Below are positions 7,781-18,483 of a stretch of DNA of 64,000 bases, piece after piece. The notes below the pieces were generated by a model that saw nothing but the letters and a program-made list of their open reading frames with translations, ran no database searches and had not been told where the DNA came from. Source of the DNA: Streptomyces sp. TRM49041 (GTDB lineage Bacteria; Actinomycetota; Actinomycetes; Streptomycetales; Streptomycetaceae); NCBI RefSeq assembly GCF_008271805.1, contig NZ_VSRY01000147.1, positions 186,001-250,000 of the forward strand, written 5' to 3'. How positions within the stretch are numbered: the stretch's first letter is position 1; the number at the start of each line of letters is the position of its first letter. The position numbers and the translations under genes are program-made.

Positions 7781-7798
7781 AGTTCAGTCCATTGAACT
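7781..7798. promoter_or_regulatory. AGTTCA-N6-TGAACT inverted repeat
   Basis: A perfect 6-bp-arm inverted repeat in a locally A/T-rich segment. On the minus strand it precedes TATTGTAT, a possible -10 region about 100 bases upstream of the B3/B4 gene. This is the usual layout of a repressor site overlapping a promoter. Confidence 0.5.
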
Positions 7799-8021
7799 TC
7801 GATCGCCCAGGGAACGCCAGCCGCTCCTCGTCGGGCGCAGCCACGCGCCCACCGACGGCGACCGGCCCGAGAATCGCCCCGAACCGCCAGCGGCACAGGG
7901 TGGCGGACTCCGGCCCGCCGCAGGACGGGGGGATCGGCCCCATATCCGCGGAGCGTACGGACACGGCCGACCGGACGTCAATCGACTTCCGGTCGGCCGC
8001 ATACTCATACAAGCATCAGGC

Positions 8022-8051
8022 GTGTATCGGGTGTGTATCGGGTGTGTACGG
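8022..8051. repeat. 11-bp direct repeat after the threonine aldolase gene
   Basis: GTGTATCGGGT occurs twice exactly (8022-8032, 8033-8043), followed by a partial third copy GTGTACGG ending 6 bases before the stop codon of the minus-strand gene. No function is evident. Confidence 0.85.
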
Positions 8052-8057
8052 AGAGCC

Positions 8058-9155
8058 CTAGCGGGACATCTCCTCCTTCAGCGCCAGGACGAACGCGTCC
8101 ACGTCGTCCTCCATCGTGTCGAAGGAGCACATCCAGCGCACGTCGCCGGCGGCCTCGTCCCAGAAGTAGAACCTGAACCGCTTCTGCAGCCGCACACTCA
8201 CGTCGTGCGGCAGCCGCGCGAACACGGCGTTGGCCTGCACCGGATAGAGGATCTCCACGCCGTCGACCGCGCGGACACCCTCGGCGAGCCGCTGCGCCAT
8301 CGCGTTGGCGTGCCGGGCGTTGCGCAGCCACAGGTCCTTCGCGAGCAGCGCCTCGAACTGCACGGACACGAACCGCATCTTGGAGGCGAGCTGCATGGAC
8401 ATCTTGCGCAGATGCTTCATGTGGTGGCCCACGTCCGGATTGAGGACGACGAGCGCCTCGCCGAAGACCAGCCCGTTCTTGGTGCCGCCGTACGACAGGA
8501 CGTCGACGCCCACCGCGTTGGTGAACGCGCGCATCGGCACGTTCAGCGACGCGGCCGCGTTGGCCAGCCGGGCGCCGTCGACGTGCACCTTCATGCCCAG
8601 GCCGTGGGCGTGCTCGACGATCGCGCGGATCTCGTCCGGCGTGTAGACGGTGCCCAGTTCGGTGTTCTGCGCTATGGAGACGACCTGCGGCATGGCCCGG
8701 TGCTCGTCGTCCCAGCCGAACGCCTGCCGGTCGATCAGCTCGGGGGTGAGCTTGCCGTCCGGCGTGGGCACCGTGAGCAGCTTGAGGCCGGCCATGCGCT
8801 CGGGCGCGCCGCCCTCGTCCACGTTGATGTGCGCGGACTCGGCGCAGATCACCGCGCCCCAGCGGTCGGTGAGCGCCTGGAGGGCGGTGACGTTGGCGCC
8901 GGTGCCGTTGAACACCGGGAACACCTCGGCCGTAGGACCGAAATGGCTGTGCATCACGCGCTGGAGGTGATCGGTGTACTCGTCCTCGCCGTAGGCCACC
9001 TGGTGGCCGCCGTTGGCGAGGGCGAGGGCCGCGAGGATCTCCGGGTGGGCTCCCGCGTAGTTGTCGCTGGCGAAGCCCCGGACCGACGGGTCGTGGTGAC
9101 GACGTGCGTCGGTACGGGTGGGGAACGCCGGGGTCACGGCTTGGGGGTCAGCCAC
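8058..9155 (-). CDS. Low-specificity L-threonine aldolase-like PLP enzyme
   Basis: A 365-residue fold-type I PLP enzyme of the threonine aldolase/beta-eliminating lyase family, which splits L-threonine or allo-threonine to glycine and acetaldehyde. The N-terminus RGFASDNYAGAHPEIL, the VFNGTGANVTAL phosphate-binding turn, SAHINVDEGGAPE, VHVDGARLANAAASL and the lysine in SYGGTKNG (Schiff base) are all typical. It is the last gene of a minus-strand operon: its GTG at 9155 overlaps the end of the SDR gene by 22 bases, so translation is probably coupled. All key residues are present. Confidence 0.9.
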   Translation of the reverse strand: MADPQAVTPAFPTRTDARRHHDPSVRGFASDNYAGAHPEILAALALANGGHQVAYGEDEYTDHLQRVMHSHFGPTAEVFPVFNGTGANVTALQALTDRWGAVICAESAHINVDEGGAPERMAGLKLLTVPTPDGKLTPELIDRQAFGWDDEHRAMPQVVSIAQNTELGTVYTPDEIRAIVEHAHGLGMKVHVDGARLANAAASLNVPMRAFTNAVGVDVLSYGGTKNGLVFGEALVVLNPDVGHHMKHLRKMSMQLASKMRFVSVQFEALLAKDLWLRNARHANAMAQRLAEGVRAVDGVEILYPVQANAVFARLPHDVSVRLQKRFRFYFWDEAAGDVRWMCSFDTMEDDVDAFVLALKEEMSR

Positions 9156-9892
9156 AGACGCTGTCCATTCACATCCTGGGCGGGCCGGTCCCAGACGCCG
9201 GCGATGGCGTCGGCCAGGTCCTTGGCGTCGGTGAAGCCCGCGAACTTCGCATTCGGGCGCTCGGCGCGCATGGCGTCGTGCACCAGTGCCTTGATCACCA
9301 GGATCGCAGCAGCCGCCTTGGGGCCGTCCTCACCCCCCGCCTTGCGGAAGGAGTCGCCGAGCGCGAGTGTCCACGCCTCCGCGGCGGCCTTGGCCGCCGC
9401 GTACGCGGCGTTGCCCTCGGTCGGGCTGCTGGCGCCGGACTGGCTGACGAGGAGGAACCGGCCCCGGTCGCTGCGCTTGAGCGCCTCGTGGAAGGCGAGG
9501 GAGGTGTGCTGGACGGTGCGGATGAGAAGCCTCTCCAGCACGTCCCAGTCGGCGAGGTCGGTGTCGCCGAAGGTGGCGCTGCCGCGCCAGCCGCCGACGA
9601 GGTGGACCAGGCCGTCGACGCGCCCGAACTCCTTCTCGGTCTTGTCGGCCCACTCGCGGGTCGCGGCGGGGTCGAGCAGGTCGACCGTGTCACCGGTGAC
9701 GGTCGCGCCGCCGTGCGCGTACCGGGCGGCGTCGACCGCTCCGGCGAGCCGCTCCGGGTCGGCGTCGGCGCCGACGACGGTCGCGCCGGCCTCCGCGAGC
9801 CGCAGCAGCGCGGCACGGCCCGCCGGGCCCGCCGCTCCGGCGACCGCGATCACGGCACCGTCCAGCGGCCCGCCGTTCCCGTTGCTCGTCAT
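9134..9892 (-). CDS. Short-chain dehydrogenase/reductase
   Basis: A 252-residue classical SDR. The nucleotide-binding turn is AVAGAAGPAGRAALLRLAEAGA, a slightly unusual TGxxxGxG equivalent, followed by VVGADADPERL, LVHLVGGW, the catalytic Ser in LLVSQSGASS and YAAAKAA as YxxxK. The ATG at 9892 follows AGGAGGCGAGGACC. It lies between DUF6421 and threonine aldolase genes, overlapping the latter. Together they suggest a conserved three-gene unit acting on a hydroxy amino acid or its keto product; this is inference. The substrate is unknown. Confidence 0.9.
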   Translation of the reverse strand: MTSNGNGGPLDGAVIAVAGAAGPAGRAALLRLAEAGATVVGADADPERLAGAVDAARYAHGGATVTGDTVDLLDPAATREWADKTEKEFGRVDGLVHLVGGWRGSATFGDTDLADWDVLERLLIRTVQHTSLAFHEALKRSDRGRFLLVSQSGASSPTEGNAAYAAAKAAAEAWTLALGDSFRKAGGEDGPKAAAAILVIKALVHDAMRAERPNAKFAGFTDAKDLADAIAGVWDRPAQDVNGQRLWLTPKP

Positions 9893-9951
9893 GGTCCTCG
9901 CCTCCTGCGTCTGCGTACCGGATGTACCGGTCCTACCCTGCGTGTGCGCGC

Positions 9952-11349
9952 TCACGCGGCTGCCCGCTCGACGTCGGCGGGGGTGATGCCCTTGGTGGAG
10001 GCGATCACGGACTTCAGCTTCTTGGAGAGGGCCTCGTAGAACATGCTGAGCGGAAACTCGTCCGGAAGCACGTCGTCGACGAGCTTGCGCGGCGGCTTCG
10101 ACAGGTCCAGGGCATCGGGGCCCTTGGCCCAGTGGGAGCCGGGGTGCGGGGCGAGGTAGGTGGAGACCAGGTCGTACGCGGCGAACCAGTGGACCAGCTT
10201 GGGGCGGTCGATGCCGTCGCGGTACAGCTTCTCGATCTCGGCGCAGAGCTGGTTGGTGACCTCGGGGGCACGGTCCCAGTCGATGTGCAGCGTGTTGTCG
10301 GTCCAGCGCACCACGTCGTGCTTGTGGAGGTACGCGAAGAGCAGCTGGCCGCCCAGGCCGTCGTAGTTGCGGACGCGGTCGCCGGTGACCGGGAAGCGGA
10401 ACATCCGGTCGAACAGGACGGCGTACTGGACGTCCCGGCCGTGCCGGTTGCCCTCGGCCTCCAGCTTCACGGCCTCCTTGAAGGCGGTGAGGTCGCAGCG
10501 CAGCTCCTCCAGGCCGTACATCCAGAACGGCTGGCGCTGCTTGATCATGAAGGGGTCGAACGGCAGGTCGCCGTGGCTGTGGGTGCGGTCGTGGACCATG
10601 TCCCACAGGACGAACGCCTGCTGGCAGCGCTGCTGGTCGCCGAGCATCTCCTTGATGTCCTCGGGCAGTTCGACGCCCAGGACGTCCACGGCGGCCTCGG
10701 TGACGCGACGGAAGCGCGCGGCCTCGCGGTCGCAGAAGATGCCGCCCCAGGTGAACCGCTCGGGGGCCTCGCGGACGGCGACGGTCTCGGGGAAGAGGAC
10801 GGCCGAGTTGGTGTCGTAGCCCGAGGTGAAGTCCTCGAAGGTGATGCCGCAGAAGAGCGGGTTGTCGTAGCGGGTGGCCTCCAGCTCGGAGAGCCACTCC
10901 GGCCACACCATGCGCAGCACCACGGCTTCGAGATTGCGGTCCGGGTTGCCGTTCTGCGTGTACATCGGGAACACGACGAGGTACTGGCGGCCGTCGACCC
11001 GCTCGGCGGCGGGGTGGAACTCCATCAGGGAGTCCAGGAAGTCCGGGACGCCGTAGCCGCCGTCGGCCCACTTGCGCAGGTCGGCGACGAGGGCACGGTG
11101 ATACGCGGCGGCGTGCGGGAGGAGCGGGGAGAGCCGCTCGACGGCCGTCGCGATCCGGTCGAGCGCGGTGTCGGCGTCCGCGCGGGCCGGGGCGTTCTCG
11201 GTCTCGAAGTCGATGGAGCCGTCCGCCGACTGCCAGACGCGGATCTCCTCCACGGCATTCTTGAGCTCGGGCCATGCAGGGTGGTCGACCACGCGCGTGT
11301 CGATGGACACACCTCCGGCGGCAACGTCATGCACAAGAATTTCCGTCAT
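9952..11349 (-). CDS. DUF6421 family protein
   Basis: A 465-residue protein of a conserved actinobacterial family with no established function. Recognisable conserved stretches are MYTQNGNPDRNLEAVVLRMVWPEW, ITFEDFTSGYDTNSAVLFPET and WDMVHDRTHSHGDLPFDPFMIKQRQPFWMYG. The last is rich in His/Asp and could bind a metal, though this is only suggestive. The ATG at 11349 has GGAGGAAGTGAG directly before it, which is better than the upstream in-frame GTG at 11412. It is the first gene of the DUF6421-SDR-threonine aldolase run; the gap to the SDR gene is 59 bases. Confidence 0.85.
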   Translation of the reverse strand: MTEILVHDVAAGGVSIDTRVVDHPAWPELKNAVEEIRVWQSADGSIDFETENAPARADADTALDRIATAVERLSPLLPHAAAYHRALVADLRKWADGGYGVPDFLDSLMEFHPAAERVDGRQYLVVFPMYTQNGNPDRNLEAVVLRMVWPEWLSELEATRYDNPLFCGITFEDFTSGYDTNSAVLFPETVAVREAPERFTWGGIFCDREAARFRRVTEAAVDVLGVELPEDIKEMLGDQQRCQQAFVLWDMVHDRTHSHGDLPFDPFMIKQRQPFWMYGLEELRCDLTAFKEAVKLEAEGNRHGRDVQYAVLFDRMFRFPVTGDRVRNYDGLGGQLLFAYLHKHDVVRWTDNTLHIDWDRAPEVTNQLCAEIEKLYRDGIDRPKLVHWFAAYDLVSTYLAPHPGSHWAKGPDALDLSKPPRKLVDDVLPDEFPLSMFYEALSKKLKSVIASTKGITPADVERAAA

Positions 11350-11629
11350 CTCACTTCCTCCACGGGAGAACCTCGCGTTAAAGCACCGTATCCATCTGAG
11401 GTTCTTCACCACAAGGGGCCCCGATGGAAATTATCCTGTCGAGCCCCGTGATCGCCGACATTTTTCCCGTCAGACAGGGGTCGGGGCGCTCGCATCGACC
11501 GCGGGAGACATACGCCTCACCGTTCCGCGCACGATGGGTTCCGCTCCGGAGCCGGACGGTTACGCTGCGGTTGGTCCGCGTGGGCAGCCGTGCCGCGCGG
11601 GATCCGCCGTCGACGGAAGCGAGAAGACC

Positions 11630-12313
11630 TTGAGTTTCGTCACCATCGGTCATCGCGGAGTCATGGGTGTCGAACCCGAGAACACCCTGCGCTCCTTCGT
11701 CCGCGCCGAGCAGGCGGGGATGGACGCCATCGAACTGGATCTGCACCTGAGCAAGGACGGCGCGCTCGTCGTCATGCACGACGCCGATGTGGACCGGACC
11801 ACGGACGGGACCGGTCCGATCGCCGACAAGACGCTCGCCGAGCTGCGCGAGCTGGACGCCGGGATGGGCGAGCGGGTCCCGGTCTTCGACGAGGTGCTGG
11901 AGACGGTGGCCTCCCCGCTCCAGGCGGAGATCAAGGACGTGGCGGCCGCGCGGGCGCTGGCCGAGGTGATGCACCGGCGCGACCTGATCGGCCGGGTCGA
12001 GGTGTCGTCGTTCCACGACGCGGCCGTCGCGGAGATCACCCGGCTGGTCCCCGGGGTACGTACGGTGCTGATCGCCAGCCGCTGGGGGCCGGACATCGTG
12101 GAGCGCGCCCTCACGGTCGGCGCGGACGGGGTGGCGCTGAACATGCGCCGCCTGACCCTGGAGACCGCCGAGCGGTCCCGCGCCGCCGGCCTGCGCGTCA
12201 TCGGCTGGGTGGTCAACACCCCGCAGCACCTGCGTCTGGCCCGCGCCCTGGAGCTCGACGGCGCCACGACCGACTACCCGGAGATCCGGCGCACGTGCCG
12301 GTTCATCGCCTGA
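11630..12313 (+). CDS. Glycerophosphodiester phosphodiesterase
   Basis: A 227-residue cytoplasmic-type GDPD that hydrolyses glycerophosphodiesters to glycerol 3-phosphate and an alcohol. The catalytic signature is GHRGVMGVEPENTLRSF followed by IELDLHLSKDGALVVMHDADVDRTTDGTG, supplying both catalytic His and the Glu/Asp metal ligands, and then QAEIKD. Length matches the compact bacterial subfamily. The likely start is TTG at 11630, preceded by GGAAGCGAGAAG; no ATG lies nearby. No signal peptide. It diverges from the DUF6421 operon across about 280 bases. Confidence 0.92.
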   Translation: MSFVTIGHRGVMGVEPENTLRSFVRAEQAGMDAIELDLHLSKDGALVVMHDADVDRTTDGTGPIADKTLAELRELDAGMGERVPVFDEVLETVASPLQAEIKDVAAARALAEVMHRRDLIGRVEVSSFHDAAVAEITRLVPGVRTVLIASRWGPDIVERALTVGADGVALNMRRLTLETAERSRAAGLRVIGWVVNTPQHLRLARALELDGATTDYPEIRRTCRFIA

Positions 12314-12526
12314 CCCCGCGCCTCTCCCGCACGGGGCCCCTCCCCCACCGCGCGCCCCGCGCCCGCTGCCGCCGTGTGCGGTGCCGCGTGGGGCGTGCGG
12401 CACGGAGTCGGCCGTGTCCCATGTGTAGCCGGTGCCTCTCGGGGAACCCGCGTGGCTGGATTTTGCCGTGTTCGGCATGAATCCTGGACGGACAGGCACG
12501 GACTGGGATATCTGGGACGGTCACAT

Positions 12527-15128
<2,602 letters not shown>

Positions 15129-15145
<17 letters not shown>

Positions 15146-15677
15146 CCAGCAGCTCGAACCGGAGGTCGGCGCGGCGCGGCACTCCGAAGCGCTCGTCGCC
15201 GTACGGGAACGGGGTCATCCGTCCCGTACGGCGGTAGCCGCGCCGCTCGTACCAGGCGATCAGCTCGTCGCGGACCGAGATCACCGTCATGTGCATCTGG
15301 CGCACGCCCCACTCCGCGCGCGCGAGCCGCTCGGCCTCCGCGAGCACGCGCCGGCCGAGCCCGCCGCCCTGCATCCCGGGGCGGACCGCGAACATGCCGA
15401 AGTAGGCGGCGTCACCGCGGTGTTCCAGCTGGCAGCAGGCGACCAGCTCGCCCGCCCGCTCGACGGCCAGGAGGCGGGACCCGGGCGCGGTGATGACCTC
15501 GCGGACCCCCTCCGGATCGGTGCGCTGCCCTTCCAGGATGTCGGCCTCCGTGGTCCAGCCGGTCCGGCTGGTGTCACCGCGGTACGCCGACTCGACGAGG
15601 GCGACGAGCGCGGACACGTCCGCCTCGACGGCGTCGCGGTAGGTCTCCCCGGCGTCCTGGAGCGGTGCGGTGTCCAT
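15129..15677 (-). CDS. GNAT-family N-acetyltransferase
   Basis: A 182-residue GNAT protein transferring acetyl from acetyl-CoA to an unidentified amine. Motif A is MFAVRPGMQGGGLGRRVLAEAERLA with the Q/RxxGxG/A pyrophosphate loop; the C-terminal motif is MTVISVRDELIAWYERRGYRRTG. The start ATG at 15677 has GGGAGA at good spacing; a further upstream in-frame start would add 12 residues of low quality. Its 3' end overlaps that of the clp gene by 17 bases, tail to tail, leaving no room for a separate terminator. Confidence 0.9.
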
Positions 15678-15834
15678 CGTCAGCGGTCTCCCATCGGCGT
15701 GCGGTTCGCCCACCGAGCCTAACGCGCCCCCTCCGTACGCCCTTGCGCTCGCGTGCGCCCGACGGTGGCGGGCATCGTCCTACGGCCGGATCCGTTCCGT
15801 CCCGTCGAAGGGTCGAGGGCCGAGGGGGGTGACC

Positions 15835-16413
15835 GTGCGGGGACCTGCCGTGGCCGGGTGGCTGCTGGTGGCGCTGTGCGGGGTGACGGGCCTGTACTGC
15901 CTGCTGCGGATGCGGCGGTGCGCGGGCGGGCGGCGCCGGGAGGCCGGGAGCGAGGCCGTGATGGGCCTCGGCATGGCCGTGATGGGGGTGCCGGCGGTCG
16001 TCGTCGCGCCGCCGGAGTGGTCGTGGGCCGTGTACGCGACGGTGTTCGGCGCGGCGTCGGTGCGGGCCGCGTGGGCGCTGCGGGGCAGCGGTCCGGGGGG
16101 CCACCATCTGCACCATCTGGTGGGGTCGCTGGCCATGGTGTACATGGCGGTGCCGGCGGCCGGGTCGGCCGCGGGTGGCGTGCACGCCGGGCACATCGGC
16201 CATGTGGGGCACGCGGGGGGCGGGGTTCCGCTCGTCACGGGCGCGCTGCTCGCGTACTACGCGGTGTGGGTGCTGCGCGCGGGGACGCGGCTTGTTCCCC
16301 TGGCGGCCACGGCGTCGGGCCCGGCCGCGGCCGGTGAGGGGGAGCCGGAGCTGGCGGACGCCTGCAGGCTGGTCATGGCGGTCGCCATGCTCGCGATGCT
16401 GTGCACGGTATGA
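15835..16413 (+). CDS. DUF5134 membrane protein with His-rich loop
   Basis: A 192-residue integral membrane protein of the DUF5134 family. About five hydrophobic segments are visible, starting with AVAGWLLVALCGVTGLYCL. Between helices lie HHLHHL and GVHAGHIGHVGHAGG, a cluster of histidines suited to binding a metal such as copper; that role is inference. GTG at 15835 fits the GAGGGGG ribosome-binding site better than GTG 15829. It precedes an M56 metallopeptidase gene on the same strand, an association seen in other Streptomyces. Confidence 0.82.
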   Translation: MRGPAVAGWLLVALCGVTGLYCLLRMRRCAGGRRREAGSEAVMGLGMAVMGVPAVVVAPPEWSWAVYATVFGAASVRAAWALRGSGPGGHHLHHLVGSLAMVYMAVPAAGSAAGGVHAGHIGHVGHAGGGVPLVTGALLAYYAVWVLRAGTRLVPLAATASGPAAAGEGEPELADACRLVMAVAMLAMLCTV

Positions 16414-16524
16414 GCAGAACTCATGGCGGGCGGTGAAGTTCAGAGCGGCGCTCGAAACCGTGGCGTACGTCACTTCCTCCTCGGCGCGTGCCTATGAGCG
16501 CCGTCCCGCTCATAGGCTGACGGT

Positions 16525-17460
16525 ATGTGGGTCTCCCTCGCGCTGCTCGCGCTCGGTGTCCTGGCCGGCGCCGTGGCCCCGCGTCTGCTGGCGCGGGCGG
16601 ACTGGCCGGAGCGTGAGCCGATCGTCGCACTGTGGGTGTGGCAGTGCGTGGTCGCGGCGGTGCTGCTGAGCTTCGCCCTGTCGATGACCTTCAGCGCGGC
16701 GGCCGCCTGGCAGGCGGTACGCGGCCAGATGTTCGCCACGGCGCCGGCCGCGGTGGTCGATGCGTACGCGCTCGGCGCGCTCGGCCCCTGGTCGGCGGCG
16801 CTCGCGGTGGCCCTGGCGTGCGGCGGGCTGTGGACCGGCGCGATGCTCACCCGCGAGGTGGGCAGGGCCCGGGCACGGCGGAGGCGGCAGCGGGCCGAAC
16901 TCCTGGTGCGCGCCCCCCTCTTGCCGGACGAGGAGGCCGGTTCCAGGCCGCTGGTGCTGCTGGAGGGCGACCGCCCCGGCGCCTGGTGGATGCCCGGCAC
17001 GGCGCCCCAACTGATCATCACCACTGCCGCGTTGCGCCGTCTGAAGGGCCGCCAGCTGGACGCGGTGCTGGCCCATGAGCAGGGGCACGCCCGGGCCCGG
17101 CACGACTGGCTGCTGCACTGCGCGTCGGCGCTGGCCGAGGGGTTCCCGCGCATTCCCGTGTTCGCGGCGTTCCGGGCCGAGATGCACCGGCTGGTGGAGC
17201 TGGCCGCCGACGACTCGGCCTCCAAGCGGTACGGGCGGCTGACGATCGCGCTGGCGCTGGTCGGGCTCAATGAGGACCGGGGCGTGTTCGGGCCGTGCCC
17301 CACGCCCCACGCCCATGTGCCGCAGCGTGTGAACCGGCTGCTGACGGCCGAGCCGCGGCTCACTCCCGGGCGGCGGCTGCGCCTGACAGCGGCGGCCGCG
17401 CTCGTACCGGCCGTTCCCCTGGCCGTGGCCCTGGCACCGGGGCTGAGCGCGCTGGCCTAG
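16525..17460 (+). CDS. M56-family membrane metallopeptidase (BlaR1/MecR1-like)
   Basis: A 311-residue membrane protease of the BlaR1/MecR1 peptidase M56 family. The zinc motif is HEQGH within LDAVLAHEQGHARARHDW, preceded by GTAPQLIITTAALRRL and followed by LVELAADDSASKRYG, where the Glu is the probable third ligand. Transmembrane helices flank it: three N-terminal and one at the C-terminus ending in LVPAVPLAVALAPGLSAL. It lacks the penicillin-sensor domain of BlaR1. A BlaI-type repressor normally accompanies such proteases, but none is in this window next to it. Substrate unknown. Confidence 0.9.
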   Translation: MWVSLALLALGVLAGAVAPRLLARADWPEREPIVALWVWQCVVAAVLLSFALSMTFSAAAAWQAVRGQMFATAPAAVVDAYALGALGPWSAALAVALACGGLWTGAMLTREVGRARARRRRQRAELLVRAPLLPDEEAGSRPLVLLEGDRPGAWWMPGTAPQLIITTAALRRLKGRQLDAVLAHEQGHARARHDWLLHCASALAEGFPRIPVFAAFRAEMHRLVELAADDSASKRYGRLTIALALVGLNEDRGVFGPCPTPHAHVPQRVNRLLTAEPRLTPGRRLRLTAAAALVPAVPLAVALAPGLSALA

Positions 17461-17470
17461 TAGCCAGGGA

Positions 17471-17543
17471 GTGTCCGGCGGATCATGCCGACATCCGAGC
17501 CGGGTGCCCTTGTCCCGCGGCCCAGGCATGATCCGCCGGACAC
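17471..17543. repeat. 73-bp element bounded by perfect 19-bp inverted repeats
   Basis: GTGTCCGGCGGATCATGCC (17471-17489) and its exact complement (17525-17543) enclose 35 bases. It lies 10 bases past the M56 stop. It could be a terminator with a long loop or a small non-autonomous element. No target-site duplication was seen. The arms are unusually long and exact for a plain terminator. Confidence 0.7.
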
Positions 17544-17599
17544 GACCTCGACGGCGCTGTCGCGGCGATGCCGCGACGCTCGGCGGGCAGGATGCCTCC

Positions 17600-18286
17600 A
17601 TGCCCTCACCCACGTACACACCCGTCACTCCCGTCCCACTCGCCCGCGCCGTCGTGGGGGCGGTGGGGAGCGGGGCCGCGGCGGTGGCTCTCACTCTGCT
17701 CGTGGTCGTCGAGTGGGGTCCGCTGATCGCGTTCGACCGGACGGTGGCCGAGGAGTTACACGCGTCCGCGGTACGCCGTCCCGTTCTCACCCGGGGCACG
17801 CGGGTGCTGTCCGACTGGGTGTGGGATCCGTGGACGCTGCGCGCCCTGCTGGCGGTCGCGGCGATCGCGCTGTGGCGGCGCGGGGAGCGGGGGCTCGTCT
17901 GGCTGTCGGCGGTGGCGGGCGTGGTGGCGGCGGTCGTGGTGCAGGGGCTGAAGGCGGTGGCGGGGCGGGCGCGGCCGTGGTGGCCGGACCCGGTGGACTC
18001 GGCGGACTTCGGGGCGTTCCCGTCCGGTCACGCGATGACGGCGGCGGTGGTGTGCGGGCTGCTGTGGTGGCTGGCCGCTCGAGTGGCGCACCGGAATGTG
18101 GTGCGGTTGGTGGCCTGGGCAGGGGCGGTGTCGGTGCTGGGCGTGGGGCTGACCCGGCTGTACCTGGGGGTGCACTGGGCGTCGGACGTGGTGGGCGGCT
18201 GGCTGCTGGGCGGCTGTGTGGTGGCCGCGGCGGTGGTCGCGTACGAGCGGCGGAGAACGGCCGTGGAGGGCGCCCTCGCGCGGTGA
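17600..18286 (+). CDS. PAP2-family phosphatase with a TTA codon
   Basis: A 228-residue membrane phosphatase of the PAP2/undecaprenyl-pyrophosphate phosphatase-like superfamily. The three catalytic motifs are present: KAVAGRARP (KxxxxxxRP), FPSGHAMT (PSGH) and TRLYLGVHWASDV (SRxxxxxHxxxD, with T for S). Six hydrophobic helices are visible. ATG 17600 is chosen because the open frame upstream runs through the inverted-repeat element. Leu at codon 53 is TTA (17756-17758), rare in Streptomyces, so translation should depend on the bldA tRNA. Confidence 0.9.
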   Translation: MPSPTYTPVTPVPLARAVVGAVGSGAAAVALTLLVVVEWGPLIAFDRTVAEELHASAVRRPVLTRGTRVLSDWVWDPWTLRALLAVAAIALWRRGERGLVWLSAVAGVVAAVVVQGLKAVAGRARPWWPDPVDSADFGAFPSGHAMTAAVVCGLLWWLAARVAHRNVVRLVAWAGAVSVLGVGLTRLYLGVHWASDVVGGWLLGGCVVAAAVVAYERRRTAVEGALAR

Positions 18287-18446
18287 TGGACCGCCGCCCG
18301 GCGATGGGCCGGAGGCGAGAGCCGGGGGCTGCGGCTTGTGTGGATGTGTGCCACCGCGGACCAGGCGATCCCCCGCGTCGCCCGGTCCGGATGACACACA
18401 GCCCCCTCACCGACGACGCGGTGCGTGTCGGCGAGGACGCTCTGAG

Positions 18447-18469
18447 TATATTGGCTGGGAGCCAGTCAA
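18447..18469 (+). promoter_or_regulatory. -10 box and overlapping operator of the TetR gene
   Basis: TATATT (18447-18452) is a strong -10. TTGGCTGG-GAG-CCAGTCAA (18451-18469), with 7 of 8 arm pairs matching, overlaps its last two bases and covers the expected transcription start. This is the usual layout for TetR autorepression. Confidence 0.6.
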
Positions 18470-18483
18470 CGCAGGAGATAAGC

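Larger units (their letters stand above)
7670..8057. other. Intergenic region with operator-like palindrome and short repeats
   Basis: This 388-base stretch separates two minus-strand genes. Open frames in it show no domain. It holds the inverted repeat at 7781-7798, an A/T-rich patch beside it that could be the promoter of the B3/B4 gene, and an 11-bp repeat at 8022-8051 just beyond the threonine aldolase stop. Confidence 0.6.

Noticed and set aside
17471..17599. N-terminal extension of the PAP2 protein
   Set aside because: It would translate through the inverted-repeat element into Arg-rich sequence; ATG 17600 begins the natural membrane protein.
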